Positions 12,454-21,400 of a stretch of 64,000 bases of DNA are shown here, piece by piece (position 1 is the stretch's first letter; the number at the start of each line of letters is the position of its first letter). The notes below the pieces were generated by a model, which ran no database searches, was not told where the DNA came from, and was given only the letters and a program-made list of their open reading frames with translations. Source of the stretch: Isoetes taiwanensis (lineage: Eukaryota > Streptophyta > Lycopodiopsida > Isoetales > Isoetaceae); the NCBI GenBank assembly GCA_021234155.1, contig JAJEKV010000040.1, positions 11,985,072 to 12,049,071 of the forward strand, written 5' to 3'. A program made the translations under genes and the position numbers.

Positions 12454-12642
12454 TCATCGGCGATATATTAACCGCTTGATGATCTGGTAGAGAAGGTGAG
12501 CCCCGTCGCCCCCATTATCGGCAAGCCAGCTCTCCAATTGATCAATGTAAAGCCCAAACAATGTTGGGGAGAGAGGGCATCCCTGGCGAACCCCGATACT
12601 ACTATCAAATGGTTGGCTTGTCGGCCGCAACCGACCGAGCAT
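12454..12642 (-). pseudogene. LINE-B RT core fragment
   Basis: Encodes SSIGVRQGCPLSPTLFGLYI, the block just before the catalytic YADD, followed by QIIKRLIY where the frame breaks at the catalytic site. Upstream pieces (minus-strand 12605-12835) contain GIYIVAS, a shifted trace of the FVDFAKAFD block. Confidence 0.75.
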
Positions 12643-13088
12643 CTTTCATAAAGCACGCATTAATCGTGATTCTCGCAAATCTACCGGAACCCCCAACCGT
12701 CATAATCTTGCCCATAGTTTTTCCCCGAGGCACGATCAAATGCCTTTGCAAAATCCACGAAGCAACAATATAGATCCCCGGACGGCGGTTCCTACCTGCC
12801 TTCAACCAGAGCTCGCAATGTGAAGATGTGGTCAATGGTTGAGTGTCGGGGTCTGAATCCTGCCTGGGTGAGGGCCCGTATCTCTGCTGCCTCTGCCCAG
12901 CCCGTCAACTGCTGCTCGAGAATCCCAGCAAGCAATTTTGCAAACACCGAATCTGACCATGATTGTTCGGTAATTGGTCGGGCAAAGGCGGGTCACCCGC
13001 TTTATAGATGGGAACAACTCGCTATTGGTCCACCGTGATCGGGAAGCCTTCCGTAATGCCTTGTTGAGCAAGGCGGTCAAGATCGGTA

Positions 13089-13877
13089 TTATGGACGGCC
13101 CCGCCCACTTAAGCAATTACGCCGCATGCCATCCGGTCCGGGGCTTTCCCATTGGCAAGACGCCGTAAGCCTTGTTCCACGCCCGAATCGTGATTTCAAA
13201 GCACCGGGCCTTCTTGCGGGTAATCTTTGCATGTGCACCCCGAGGGTCGTATAGCTGTTGCAAGTATTGCCTCCATCGCCGGGAGTGATGTTCCCTCGTG
13301 GGGCTGTACGGCTTCCTAAGAACCCTTCGCCGGGGAAGGTCCCGGGGTGACGTTCTGTGAGATAAAACATTTCCCTTTGATGTGCTGCAATGTACCTGGC
13401 TTTCTTAGCTTTAAGGAAGACGCGGTATTGTCTGACTGCATGTGGGCGTAAAGCAGGGTCTGTGACTTGGCGGAGCCAGCGTTTGTGTTCCTTGCACTCT
13501 GCATCAAACCATTGATTACGTGGGAAGGTTGTGTTCCTGGAGGTCCGTCGCCGGCGGCTTATCCCAAAGCATCTCTCGCCTGATCCTAAGCACATCGGTC
13601 GGCCGGCCAATACATTTGCTCTAGTGTAGGATATTGCAAAATTTCTGCGCCAGTCATCTATAAGCATCCGGGCATAAGCCCCTCGCATGTTCATAATCCA
13701 ATCGCAATGAGGCATGTGAGGAGAGCGGGCAATGGGGGTTCGCACAACCTGCCAAGCCAACTTCAAGTAAAGTGGTAAGTGGTCTGAGTCGATCTCTTCA
13801 TCCCTATTAGTTGTTCCCACCTGGAAGTGCTTGACGACATGCATATCCTGCTCAGGCACCAGCACATAGTCCACCAC
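13089..13877 (-). pseudogene. LINE-B endonuclease to RT linker (open 262 codons)
   Basis: The longest surviving frame of copy 2. It starts with the end of the endonuclease fold (VDYVLVPEQDM, DSDHLPLYLKLAW) and continues through the linker (NQWFDAECKEHKRW, FLKAKKARYIAAHQRE). The equivalent region in copy 1 lies at 2695-3330 but is broken. The frame then loses homology toward its end, so this is a fragment of a larger polyprotein and not a gene in its own right. Confidence 0.75.
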
Positions 13878-13983
13878 ACTAGATCCTCCCCCCTGGTTTT
13901 CCTGTCTACAAGTGCTCTTGCGGGTGGACGGCCACTGTGCCAGTCCATTGCACCAATAATGTCCAAACGACTCAAATTGTTCT

Positions 13984-14453
13984 CATTAAATTACATTAAA
14001 TTACAAAACACTGCAAACAGAGCCTTACGACATGCAGGAAAGGTAGCGGCCTTCTAACATTGCAATATCCTAGGACGATATAAGAAAATTACATTATCGA
14101 AAACTGCAGAAGAGATAAAAGCTTCCCTTAAGAGGCGAATATTTGCTTATATGCTATATTTAATACGAATCTGACGAGGTTTGGTATTTTATATAAATTT
14201 TTATCTTTGCCGATCTCACCCAGTTCGATATGGCCCTGAAGACGATGGCCGAATTGTGACTATTTACCCTATCTCAATGAGAGGTCTTCATATTTAGGGT
14301 TGATTCGCCATTTACCTCCAATACCCGTTGTTACCTCCAATAATCGTTGTTGCCTAAGAATATTAGGAAGACGAATTTGTGACTGGTAAATTTGAATTTG
14401 GATACAGGTGCTAATTTTAAGTTTATCCTAGATTGATTGTCTACTTAGTTAAC
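13984..14453. other. intergenic, no gene seen
   Basis: AT-rich. It contains one short tandem duplication at 14310-14352 (TTACCTCCAATA followed by a C/A-CGTTGTT segment, twice). Nothing else is recognised. Confidence 0.5.
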
Positions 14454-14469
14454 TTTTGCAGCTATTGAG
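14454..14469 (+). repeat. 16-bp target duplication, left (LINE-A)
   Basis: TTTTGCAGCTATTGAG occurs here and again at 20638-20653, directly after the poly(A) tail. It begins with TTTT on the strand receiving the poly(A), as expected for an L1 endonuclease target. Confidence 0.9.
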
Positions 14470-14493
14470 CGCCAACGTGAGGCGGCGGTTTCA

Positions 14494-15475
14494 GATGCCG
14501 GCAACAACCGACCTGGCTATGGCTACTTCGAACTCAGGAACAGCTTCGGCGGCGCCCAAGCGGATCCCCAAGCTTGCACGGCAGCACCAGCAGATGCGAT
14601 CTGCTGCTTCGGCTTCCTCTGACCCTGTTTTACCTGTTTTAGCCTCACCGGCTGCTTCACCCAGAAGCGGTGGTAGCCTTGCTGCTGTAGTCCAAGGTGC
14701 ACAATCCAATCCGGCTGCATCTGCCTCTTCTAACCCTACGGCTTCCCTTGTGTTGGTATCACCTTTGTTTCGCCTAGAAGCGATGGCAGCCATCGGCTTA
14801 GTACCCAGCCCAGGTTTACAACCGAATAAGGCAGACGGTGGGTGCTCTGGAGTTGGATCGAATAATAGGTCTACAGATGGCGGTGGATGCTCACACAGGG
14901 CAGATCGGCTCTGGGATCTTGGGGTTTTCATCTCCCGTGATGTCAAATATGCGAGAATCTAGGAGCTGCGGAAAACCTTGATGGCGGATTCATGCTGCAA
15001 TCTGCAGCTGGATCCTTCTTGCAACGCAATTTGGCCGGGTGCTTGGATGGTCCACATGGAGAGGTGCCCATGGTGGGCATGACACAGGGTAAAGAGGAGG
15101 AGCATCTAACAGGTAGCCAGGGAGGTTGGGTTGGTTAGGCTTGTGGCGATGGAGGTGGTTGGCATGGAGTCGGGTTGCGGGATGGGTGGTCCTTCCCGAT
15201 AACCCGCCTGTAGACACACTAAACGGCATGCCTTCAGAGGTGCCAAGCAGCATGCCCCTTTGGAAACAACCACTCCTTTTCGTCAATCATCACCTGCCCC
15301 GGCGTTACCGGATGATCCTTTCTCTGTGGTTATGCCTTCGGCTGATGGGTTGCCGAGGGATAAAGAGGCAAATCCTAGGATGCGGACGGATGGTGGGCAG
15401 GGGACATCCTCTGTAGGCCTTGCTTGGCGTACCAATGACACTGTGAATAGGCTTTCACGCCCTCGCTTTTCTGAA
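14494..15475 (+). pseudogene. LINE-A 5' region and ORF1 N-terminal part
   Basis: An Ala/Ser/Pro-rich frame runs from the ATG near 14494 to 14962 (MPATTDLAMATSNSG...). A second piece is open in another frame at 15260-15595 (FSVVMPSADG, LSRPRFSEW). Both read like a low-complexity ORF1 N-terminus split by frameshifts. I cannot say whether the true ORF1 started here or at 15475. Confidence 0.5.
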
Positions 15476-16731
15476 TGGATACGACAAACGGTGGCTCCGG
15501 CCAATTCTCCAAGGATGGAGGAAGCTCGGCATTTCTGGATCAGCATAATAAGAGGGAGCTTCGGGTGGATCCCAGTAGTCCGCCTCCTCATGTAGTTGAG
15601 GTGGATCACCAACAGCACCTGAGGTCCATCTCGAACTTGGTGTCTTGTTCGGTCTTGGTGTATTATACTGGAATTTTGGACACGAGAAGGGTCGGTGGGT
15701 GGTTGCAGGCTCACTTCAAACGTGTGGGCCTTCCATCGTTCCAATCCCTAAAATTTGTGGGTAATAATTTCTTTCTTCTTATGTTTGACGGGCCAGTGGC
15801 AGTGGAGCGTGTCATTAGTCGGGGTGTGGATCTCATGTGGGGGAATTATTTGATCTATCAACACTATACTCCTGGTGTTAGTGCTCGGAGCCTCTCGACG
15901 TTAAAGATTCCCTGTTGGTTTCAAGTTCTAGATCTTCCAGCGGACATGTTGCTCCCGGAGTTCATGATCGCGATTGCTAATGGGTTAGGTGCGCACATCT
16001 CGCATTCCATTGTTCGTGCGCCCAAGATCTGTGTTGCTCTACCGGCGGATAGACCGTTGCCGTCTTCCGTGGTGGTCAAGAGTGGAGATTGGTTCTTCCA
16101 GTTCCCTCTCAGGCTTCTAAATGGCGTGGAGATTCAAAGAATGTTTCCTGCACTTCAAGTCTTTGCAGGCTCTATTCCAGAACGCGCCCCTTCTCCGGTG
16201 GCAGAGGGTCCTAGGGATTCGGTTCGGCCTCCGGTGCAGGTTCCCCCTCCTGCTCGGTGCTCACCTCCATCGGTCCCTCAGCCTGCGGTGGTGCCCGCTC
16301 ATGGTAGGCCGCGACAGATTGTTACTCACACACTGCCTGCAGTTGACCGGGAGGGGCTTGCGTTGGCAGGCCAGATGGAGGTATCTGATTGTGTCACTAA
16401 GAAGTTGCAGCACATTCAACAGCTTCAAGAACAGGCGGAGCGGGGCCAGTCTTCACATTTGCGTGCTGGGTCGCAGTTCTGTCCATCGGTACAACCGTCC
16501 GAGGCAGACTCGATGTCTACGCCTGAGAATAATGAGGGGATGGATGTTGATAAGGGCGCTCGTGTGCGCTCGTGGGCCGATGAGGCTGAGCTAGCGGCGG
16601 AGTTCACTTGTACGGAGAATCCACTTGCGCTCGTGCCATATGAGTCGGAGCCTGGTCCTGTGTCGTCTCCGAGACGGGGGAGGAAGAAGAAGCAACGTAG
16701 GAGTCCGCCTCCTGGCATTATGAATGGATAA
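15475..16731 (+). CDS. LINE-A ORF1, DUF4283-like nucleic acid-binding protein
   Basis: A frame of 418 codons. Residues about 45-160 resemble DUF4283, the domain of plant L1 ORF1 proteins: LVYYTGILDTRRVGGWL, LKFVGNNFFLLMF and KIPCWFQVLDLP. The rest is Pro-rich, with an acidic stretch and a basic end (PRRGRKKKQRRSPPP) that could bind RNA or act as a nuclear signal. No CCHC knuckle is seen. The first residues up to about 28 overlap another open frame, so the start may be the product of a frameshift and the original protein longer. Its stop overlaps the start of ORF2 in ATGGATAA (16724-16731). Confidence 0.75.
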   Translation: MDTTNGGSGQFSKDGGSSAFLDQHNKRELRVDPSSPPPHVVEVDHQQHLRSISNLVSCSVLVYYTGILDTRRVGGWLQAHFKRVGLPSFQSLKFVGNNFFLLMFDGPVAVERVISRGVDLMWGNYLIYQHYTPGVSARSLSTLKIPCWFQVLDLPADMLLPEFMIAIANGLGAHISHSIVRAPKICVALPADRPLPSSVVVKSGDWFFQFPLRLLNGVEIQRMFPALQVFAGSIPERAPSPVAEGPRDSVRPPVQVPPPARCSPPSVPQPAVVPAHGRPRQIVTHTLPAVDREGLALAGQMEVSDCVTKKLQHIQQLQEQAERGQSSHLRAGSQFCPSVQPSEADSMSTPENNEGMDVDKGARVRSWADEAELAAEFTCTENPLALVPYESEPGPVSSPRRGRKKKQRRSPPPGIMNG

Positions 16732-19000
16732 GAAGGTTTTGAGTTGGAATGTGCGCGGCATCCGCTCGTCACCGAGCAAGCGCACGAGGGTTGCCTTGGC
16801 CATCCGTAGGATTGATCCGGATATTCTGTGTCTTCAGGAGCATAAGTGTCATAAGGGAGACACTCGCACGCTTTTAGACATGTTTGGTCCGCAATACGCT
16901 GCTGCTGTTTCCACTTCTGGCTTGTCCAGAGGGGGGTCCGCTATTGCATGGAAGATGAGTGTTCAGGTCACATATACCCTTGCTGACCGCTGGGGCAGAT
17001 GGGTTATTATTAAGTGGATGGAAGGTGGGCAAGAATGGGGGATTGTGAATGTCTATGCCCATAATAATGCGCGGCAGAGAGGGGCATTATGGGCATCTTT
17101 GCGAAATAAGGTCAGTGCGCTAGGCGCTGGAGTGGCTTGGTTACTGCTGGGCGATTTCAATATGGTGGAGGTGACTCATGATAGGTGCGGCCGGGGTTCT
17201 GAGGTAGTACAAGGTTTTGAACGAGAGCAATGGTTACTGTTGTTGGATTCCCTTCATCTCGTTGAGTCTGTGGGCGATGGCACCTTCACATGGTGCAATC
17301 AGTGGACAGGGCCGGGCCGTGCATATGCTCGACATGATAGATGCTATGTCAACACCCGTGCAATGGACCTGGCGCCTCAACTCAAGCGGCAGAATATTCT
17401 CTCTACTGCAGTCTCTGACCATACACCACAGCTAATTTCGCAAGCTTCTGCTGCGGTGAGACCGACGAGAACGGTCTTCAAGCTAAACACTAGGTTCTTG
17501 AAGGACGAGGACTTCGCCTGGGAGTGTCGGCGGATTTGGTTTCGCATCTTTCGGGATAACTTCGGGATGTCTGGTATGATAAAGGCTTTAGCGGCTGTTA
17601 AGTCATTTGCAAAGTCTTGGGGGAGAGTGCGGGCGCAGCAGGAGCGTGAGTCCTTAGATGCCTTATATCGTGAGCTGGAAACTCTTAGACGGGGGCCTTC
17701 TGACGGCTTTCGTGAGAATGAGATATTGCGCCTCATTGCAGCGGATGAGTCGAGAAGAGCTGCACAGGCAAGGGTGAAGGCGGGGGTCACTTGGCTGAGG
17801 GAAGGCGACACTAATTCCAGAATGTTCTTCAGGGCAGCTCGACAGAAGAAATATGCAGCATCAATGTCGTCGTTGAAGTTGCCCGATGGTCGGGTTTTGC
17901 AGTTGCCTGCGGAAATCAAAGAGTTCGCATTTCAGCACTTCTCTCACTTTTTTCAGGAAAGGACGTTTCCGTACTGTGACGTCTTAGAAGAAGTTGTTGT
18001 CAGCAAGATCTCCTGTAAGATCTCGACTGAGCAACGTCAGGCGTTGCAGCTGCCACTCACTAAACAGGATCTGGAGGAGGCTTGTCGCGCTTTGGCTCCC
18101 CACAAATGCCCTGGCCTGGACGGCATCCCCATTGAGTTTTTCAAGGAGTATTGGGAGTGGCTAGGGGACTCGGTGTTACAGACGTACCAAGATCTCTTGG
18201 GTGCGGATGCTCTAGACTATAGACTCAACACGGGTTGCATCTCCTTAATTCCCAAGGTGAAAAATCCGGTGTCTATCACTGACTGGCGTCCGATTACGTT
18301 GTTATCCTCTGTATATAAGATAATTGCGAAGGCCCTTTCCATGAGGCTTCAGCCGGTCCTGCAGGAGGCTATTAATCCAATGCAATCAGGGTTCATTCCA
18401 GGCCGCCAAATTCTTAATAATGTTGCAGCGGCTTTTGAGGGTGTACATTGGGCACGGAAAACAGGTCAGCGGATAGTCTATCTGAAGCTGGATTTTGCAA
18501 AGGCGTATGACAGCGTCCGCTGGGATTTCTTGAAGAGAATGATGCTGGCCTTGGGGTGTGGAGAGAGCTTTACCGCAGTCGTTTTGAAACTCCTTACTTC
18601 AGCTAGAGCCTCTGTACTCTGCCATGGTGAGTCTTCTCCGATCTTCAGGGTTGGCCGGGGAATTCGCCAGGGTTGCCCACTGGCTCCGTACTTATTCACC
18701 ATTGTTGCGGAAGCCCTTTCTCAGTTGCTGCTCTCTGCTTTGGATGCGGGGGTCATAGAAGGTCTGCGGATGGCGGATGGCTCGCAACAAATTGGCAGTC
18801 AGTATGCCGACGACTCCTTCTTGTTTTTGCAAGCTGATGAGGTGAATTTAACAAACACGAAAAGAGCCTGCTTGGACACATTTTCTATTGCTTCCGGGTG
18901 TTTAATGAATTGGACAAAGTGTTCTCTTATTTGTGGCCGTTATCGAGCCGGCAGACTGCCATTTTGTCCGACTTTCCCGGGCGGTGTGCCGCAGTGGTAA
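16724..19000 (+). CDS. LINE-A ORF2, endonuclease and reverse transcriptase
   Basis: A frame of 758 codons. Residues 1-230 form the apurinic-type endonuclease: LSWNVRGIRS, CLQEHK, GIVNVYA, LLGDFNMVE, ARHDRCYVN and SDHTPQL. The reverse transcriptase follows with ISLIPKVKNP, DWRPITLLSSVYKI, LKLDFAKAYDSVRWDFL, GIRQGCPLAPYLF and QYADDSFLF. The two Asp of YADD and the earlier catalytic Asp are intact. The frame is lost near 18960 and resumes in another frame from about 19000, so the enzyme is separated from its C-terminal domain. Translation probably depended on reinitiation at the overlap with ORF1. Confidence 0.88.
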   Translation: MDKKVLSWNVRGIRSSPSKRTRVALAIRRIDPDILCLQEHKCHKGDTRTLLDMFGPQYAAAVSTSGLSRGGSAIAWKMSVQVTYTLADRWGRWVIIKWMEGGQEWGIVNVYAHNNARQRGALWASLRNKVSALGAGVAWLLLGDFNMVEVTHDRCGRGSEVVQGFEREQWLLLLDSLHLVESVGDGTFTWCNQWTGPGRAYARHDRCYVNTRAMDLAPQLKRQNILSTAVSDHTPQLISQASAAVRPTRTVFKLNTRFLKDEDFAWECRRIWFRIFRDNFGMSGMIKALAAVKSFAKSWGRVRAQQERESLDALYRELETLRRGPSDGFRENEILRLIAADESRRAAQARVKAGVTWLREGDTNSRMFFRAARQKKYAASMSSLKLPDGRVLQLPAEIKEFAFQHFSHFFQERTFPYCDVLEEVVVSKISCKISTEQRQALQLPLTKQDLEEACRALAPHKCPGLDGIPIEFFKEYWEWLGDSVLQTYQDLLGADALDYRLNTGCISLIPKVKNPVSITDWRPITLLSSVYKIIAKALSMRLQPVLQEAINPMQSGFIPGRQILNNVAAAFEGVHWARKTGQRIVYLKLDFAKAYDSVRWDFLKRMMLALGCGESFTAVVLKLLTSARASVLCHGESSPIFRVGRGIRQGCPLAPYLFTIVAEALSQLLLSALDAGVIEGLRMADGSQQIGSQYADDSFLFLQADEVNLTNTKRACLDTFSIASGCLMNWTKCSLICGRYRAGRLPFCPTFPGGVPQW

Positions 19001-20478
19001 TGCGTGTTCTAGGCTTTTGGGTATCCCGTTTGGCATGGATATTTCCGCCTCAAGCATCCGGGAGGATATCTGGGTTGGGCGCGTCGACATCTTAATTGGT
19101 GGAAGGGTGGGAAGCTATCAATGGCTGGCAGAATTACAGTGGCAAAGTCCGTTTTGTGTTCGACGCATATCTACATGGCATCTATTATTTTAGCGCCAGA
19201 GAGTAAGATGCAGGAAATTTCCGCCATTATCCGTAACTTTGTTTGGGGAGGCAATGAGGAAGGCGCGGTGGTCAAGGTTGCGTGGTGGAAGTGTGTGCGG
19301 CCCAAGTCTGCGGGTGGGTTGGGAATTTTGGACCTGTCTCTCCATAGCAAGGTCCTCATTTCGAAGTTCATTTATGGTATACTTAGGGAGGAGGTTGACT
19401 CCCCTGGTATGGTACTGCTCCTCCAGTCTCTGTCATACTCTGTGGTTTTTCATAAGCCATCTGTTGTGGCGCGACTCCCCTGGGCGCTATTTTCAGATAT
19501 TAAGCCTTACGTCAATGCCTCTCCCTTTCTGAAGGGTCTGTTGCGGGCATGGGAACAGGTTCGCCCATTATTTGAGATAGATGCCTCCAGCTGCATCCAG
19601 TTGACCTCATCGCCATGGTGGATCCCCCTTGCCCCGGGCGCGGGGCCGCCTATATTGGCGTCCTATGTGGACCCACGGGTTCAGCGTAGATGGTCCCAGC
19701 GGGGCGTTTCTTCAGTGGGGGACTGGTATCTTGATGGCCAGTTGGCGCCTTGGCAGCTGTTTCGGGACAGGTTTGGGCTAAAAGAATGCGACATGGTCAT
19801 CTGGGTCCGTGTGGCGAGTAATCTTCCTTTGCATCCTCCACAGGGGACGGGTCGGGTATGGCGGTGTGACCCAAGGATTGTGCCTGATAACTTTGTTAAG
19901 ACTTGTTATGAGCTTCTGGCTATTCAAGATGAATTACCTCCCCCGAATGGCTGGGTGTTACAAGTGCCAGGCGATGATCGGGGCGGATGTGGAAGTGGGT
20001 GTGGAATCCAATATCGCCACCCAAGACCCGCACATTGCTATGGCAAATAGTGCACCGGTCTTTACGGGTAAATACTTGGGTCCACAGGATTAAGCCGTTC
20101 ATCAGTGAACTATGTCCGATGTGTGGCAGCTCTGCTGAGACCTTGGAGCACTGCTTGTTTTTATGCGCAGAGATTCAGCATCTTTGGCGGTGGGTTGAGC
20201 GTTTGTTTCATACCTCTCTTCAGTGTCAAGAGGTTCTTTTGGGTATATATCCTAGGAGTTGGCCCCGCGTTAAGAAGCTAGCCTTCCATCTCTAAAAAAG
20301 CATGGTTGCTCACGGGTTTATTTGGAAGAGGCGTATGAAGGTGTTTAGGAATGAAGAGGCGTACCACGGTATACTCATCCCCGGTGAGAGGTACGGACTT
20401 TATCTTTCATACTTGGCCTCCACTTTCGGAAGGAGGCGGTTTAAAGGCGATTTGGCAAAACACTCTTCATATAGTTGA
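19001..20478 (+). pseudogene. LINE-A ORF2 C-terminal part with zf-RVT domain
   Basis: After a frameshift the protein continues as MAGRITVAKSVLCSTHIYM, WGGNEEGAVVKVAWWKC and AGGLGILDLSLHSK (19121-20050), the typical region after plant L1 reverse transcriptase. Another shift leads to the zf-RVT domain at 19987-20295 (LLWQIVHRSLRVN, CPMC, ETLEHCLFLC). A TAA near 20293 stops the frame. The copy at 3-512 reads through the same place with related residues. Confidence 0.82.
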
Positions 20479-20618
20479 TAGTTATGGTGTATTCATCCCG
20501 TATGGGTAGTTGATTTTTGCGGTATCAGGGTTGCTATGCAAGCATGCTTGCTTGCGTAGGTGTACCTATATCGCTCTTCATGTACTTCTTTATTGTTAAT
20601 TAATTAATTTTATCCCTC

Positions 20619-20637
20619 AAAAAAAAAAAAAAAAAAA
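20619..20637 (+). repeat. poly(A) tail of full-length LINE-A
   Basis: A run of 19 A residues between the 3' UTR and the right target duplication. Confidence 0.9.
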
Positions 20638-20653
20638 TTTTGCAGCTATTGAG
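20638..20653 (+). repeat. 16-bp target duplication, right (LINE-A)
   Basis: Identical to 14454-14469. It lies only 27 bp left of the end of the CACTA-like element. Confidence 0.9.
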
Positions 20654-20677
20654 GGGTTTCAGCAGAGCTGCAACGCT

Positions 20678-20680
20678 ATT
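20678..20680 (+). repeat. 3-bp target duplication ATT, left (CACTA-like element)
   Basis: ATT directly precedes the terminal CACAACA and also follows the terminal TGTTGTG at 52520-52522. Three-base duplications are characteristic of CACTA elements. On its own the match is weak, but it coincides exactly with the inverted ends. Confidence 0.7.
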
Positions 20681-20710
20681 CACAACAGGAGAAAGGTCAT
20701 TTAGCGACGT
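20681..20710 (+). repeat. left terminal inverted repeat
   Basis: Starts CACAACAGGAG and ends GCGACGT. It differs from the reverse complement of 52490-52519 at positions 8, 14 and 23 only. Confidence 0.8.
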
Positions 20711-21110
20711 CTATAGCGACGTCTAGGTCGCGTTTATGCGACGTCTGACGATGTGACACAGACGTGACCAGACGTCGCTGGAGACACGTCGCATGCGACG
20801 TGCGTCGCATGCGACGTCGGCAGACGTGACACAGACGTCGCATGCGACGTGACACGTGGAATATACACGTAGAATACCAAAAAATCCACCTGTGGCGTAA
20901 AAGCCACGTGTATACGTCGCATGCGACGTGACACGTGGAATATACACGTGGAATATACACGTGGAATATCAAAAAAATCCACGTGTGCCATAAAAGCCAC
21001 GTGTATACGTCGCATGCGACGTCACGCAAAAAAATTATGAAAATCCACGTGTAATTAGAAAAGCCACATGGCAATAAAAAAGCCACGTGGATACGTCGCA
21101 TGCGACGTGA
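20704..21110. repeat. left subterminal repeats with 16-bp palindrome
   Basis: GCGACGT occurs at 20704 and 20716, then the perfect palindrome ACGTCGCATGCGACGT at 20786, 20835, 20914, 21007 and 21093, with a one-mismatch copy at 20802. The later copies sit in a degenerate 80-93-bp tandem unit that also contains CCACGTG/CACGTGG pairs. In CACTA elements such clustered subterminal motifs bind the element's DNA-binding protein. The binding role here is inferred. Confidence 0.75.
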
Positions 21111-21113
21111 AGG

Positions 21114-21115
<2 letters not shown>

Positions 21116-21159
<44 letters not shown>
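21116..21159 (+). repeat. A-rich tract of about 44 bp
   Basis: A nearly pure run of A next to the subterminal repeats. No element boundary or target duplication could be tied to it. Confidence 0.7.
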
Positions 21160-21220
21160 AAAAAATGTTTGGCTTAGATAATTATTACAATATGATGTAC
21201 AAGGAGCAAAAGGGCATTTA

Positions 21221-21363
21221 TATTTTTATATTTATATTTTTAAATAATCACAAAAGTATTTTTATATTTATATTTTTAAATAATCACAAAAGTATTTTTA
21301 TATTTATATTTTTAAATAATCACAAAAGTGAATTGTATTTATATTTTTAAATAATCACAAAAG
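21221..21363 (+). repeat. 36-bp tandem repeat, four copies
   Basis: Four head-to-tail copies of an AT-rich 36-bp unit that ends AATAATCACAAAAG. The first three are identical and the last carries changes at its start. The short open frame through it (FIFIFLNNHKS repeats) follows from a period divisible by three and is not a gene. Confidence 0.9.
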
Positions 21364-21400
21364 ACTCGTTAAGGGGAGAATCCACCCTTTTAGCCTAGAG

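Larger units (their letters stand above)
11057..13983 (-). mobile_element. LINE-B copy 2, reversed and 5'-truncated
   Basis: Read on the minus strand this begins inside the endonuclease (CNGLAQWPS, SVVDYVLV, DSDHLPLYLKL), passes through the reverse transcriptase (IGVRQGCPLSPTLFGLYIDQ) and the C-terminal region (QADGLVSHVG, VEDE-like IEDESHTLQSCP), and ends with the LINE-B 3' UTR and a (TATTC)n tail at 11057-11070. The 5' truncation is typical of LINE insertion. Frameshifts are frequent. I found no clear target duplication. Confidence 0.85.
14470..20637 (+). mobile_element. full-length L1-type LINE (LINE-A), 6.17 kb
   Basis: The element lies between two copies of a 16-bp target duplication and ends in poly(A). 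Its order is 5' region, ORF1 with a DUF4283-like domain, ORF2 with endonuclease, reverse transcriptase and zf-RVT domain, 3' UTR and tail. This is the standard plant L1 layout. Frameshifts in ORF1 and ORF2 and a stop near 20293 make it inactive as it reads here, but the long open stretches suggest modest age. Confidence 0.92.

Noticed and set aside
20786-21108. CRISPR-like array of repeats and spacers
   Set aside because: The context is eukaryotic, spacing is irregular, intervening DNA is itself repeated and no cas genes are present. It fits transposon subterminal repeats.
21165-21350. ORF with FIFIFLNNHKS repeats
   Set aside because: Produced by the 36-bp tandem repeat, whose length is a multiple of three.
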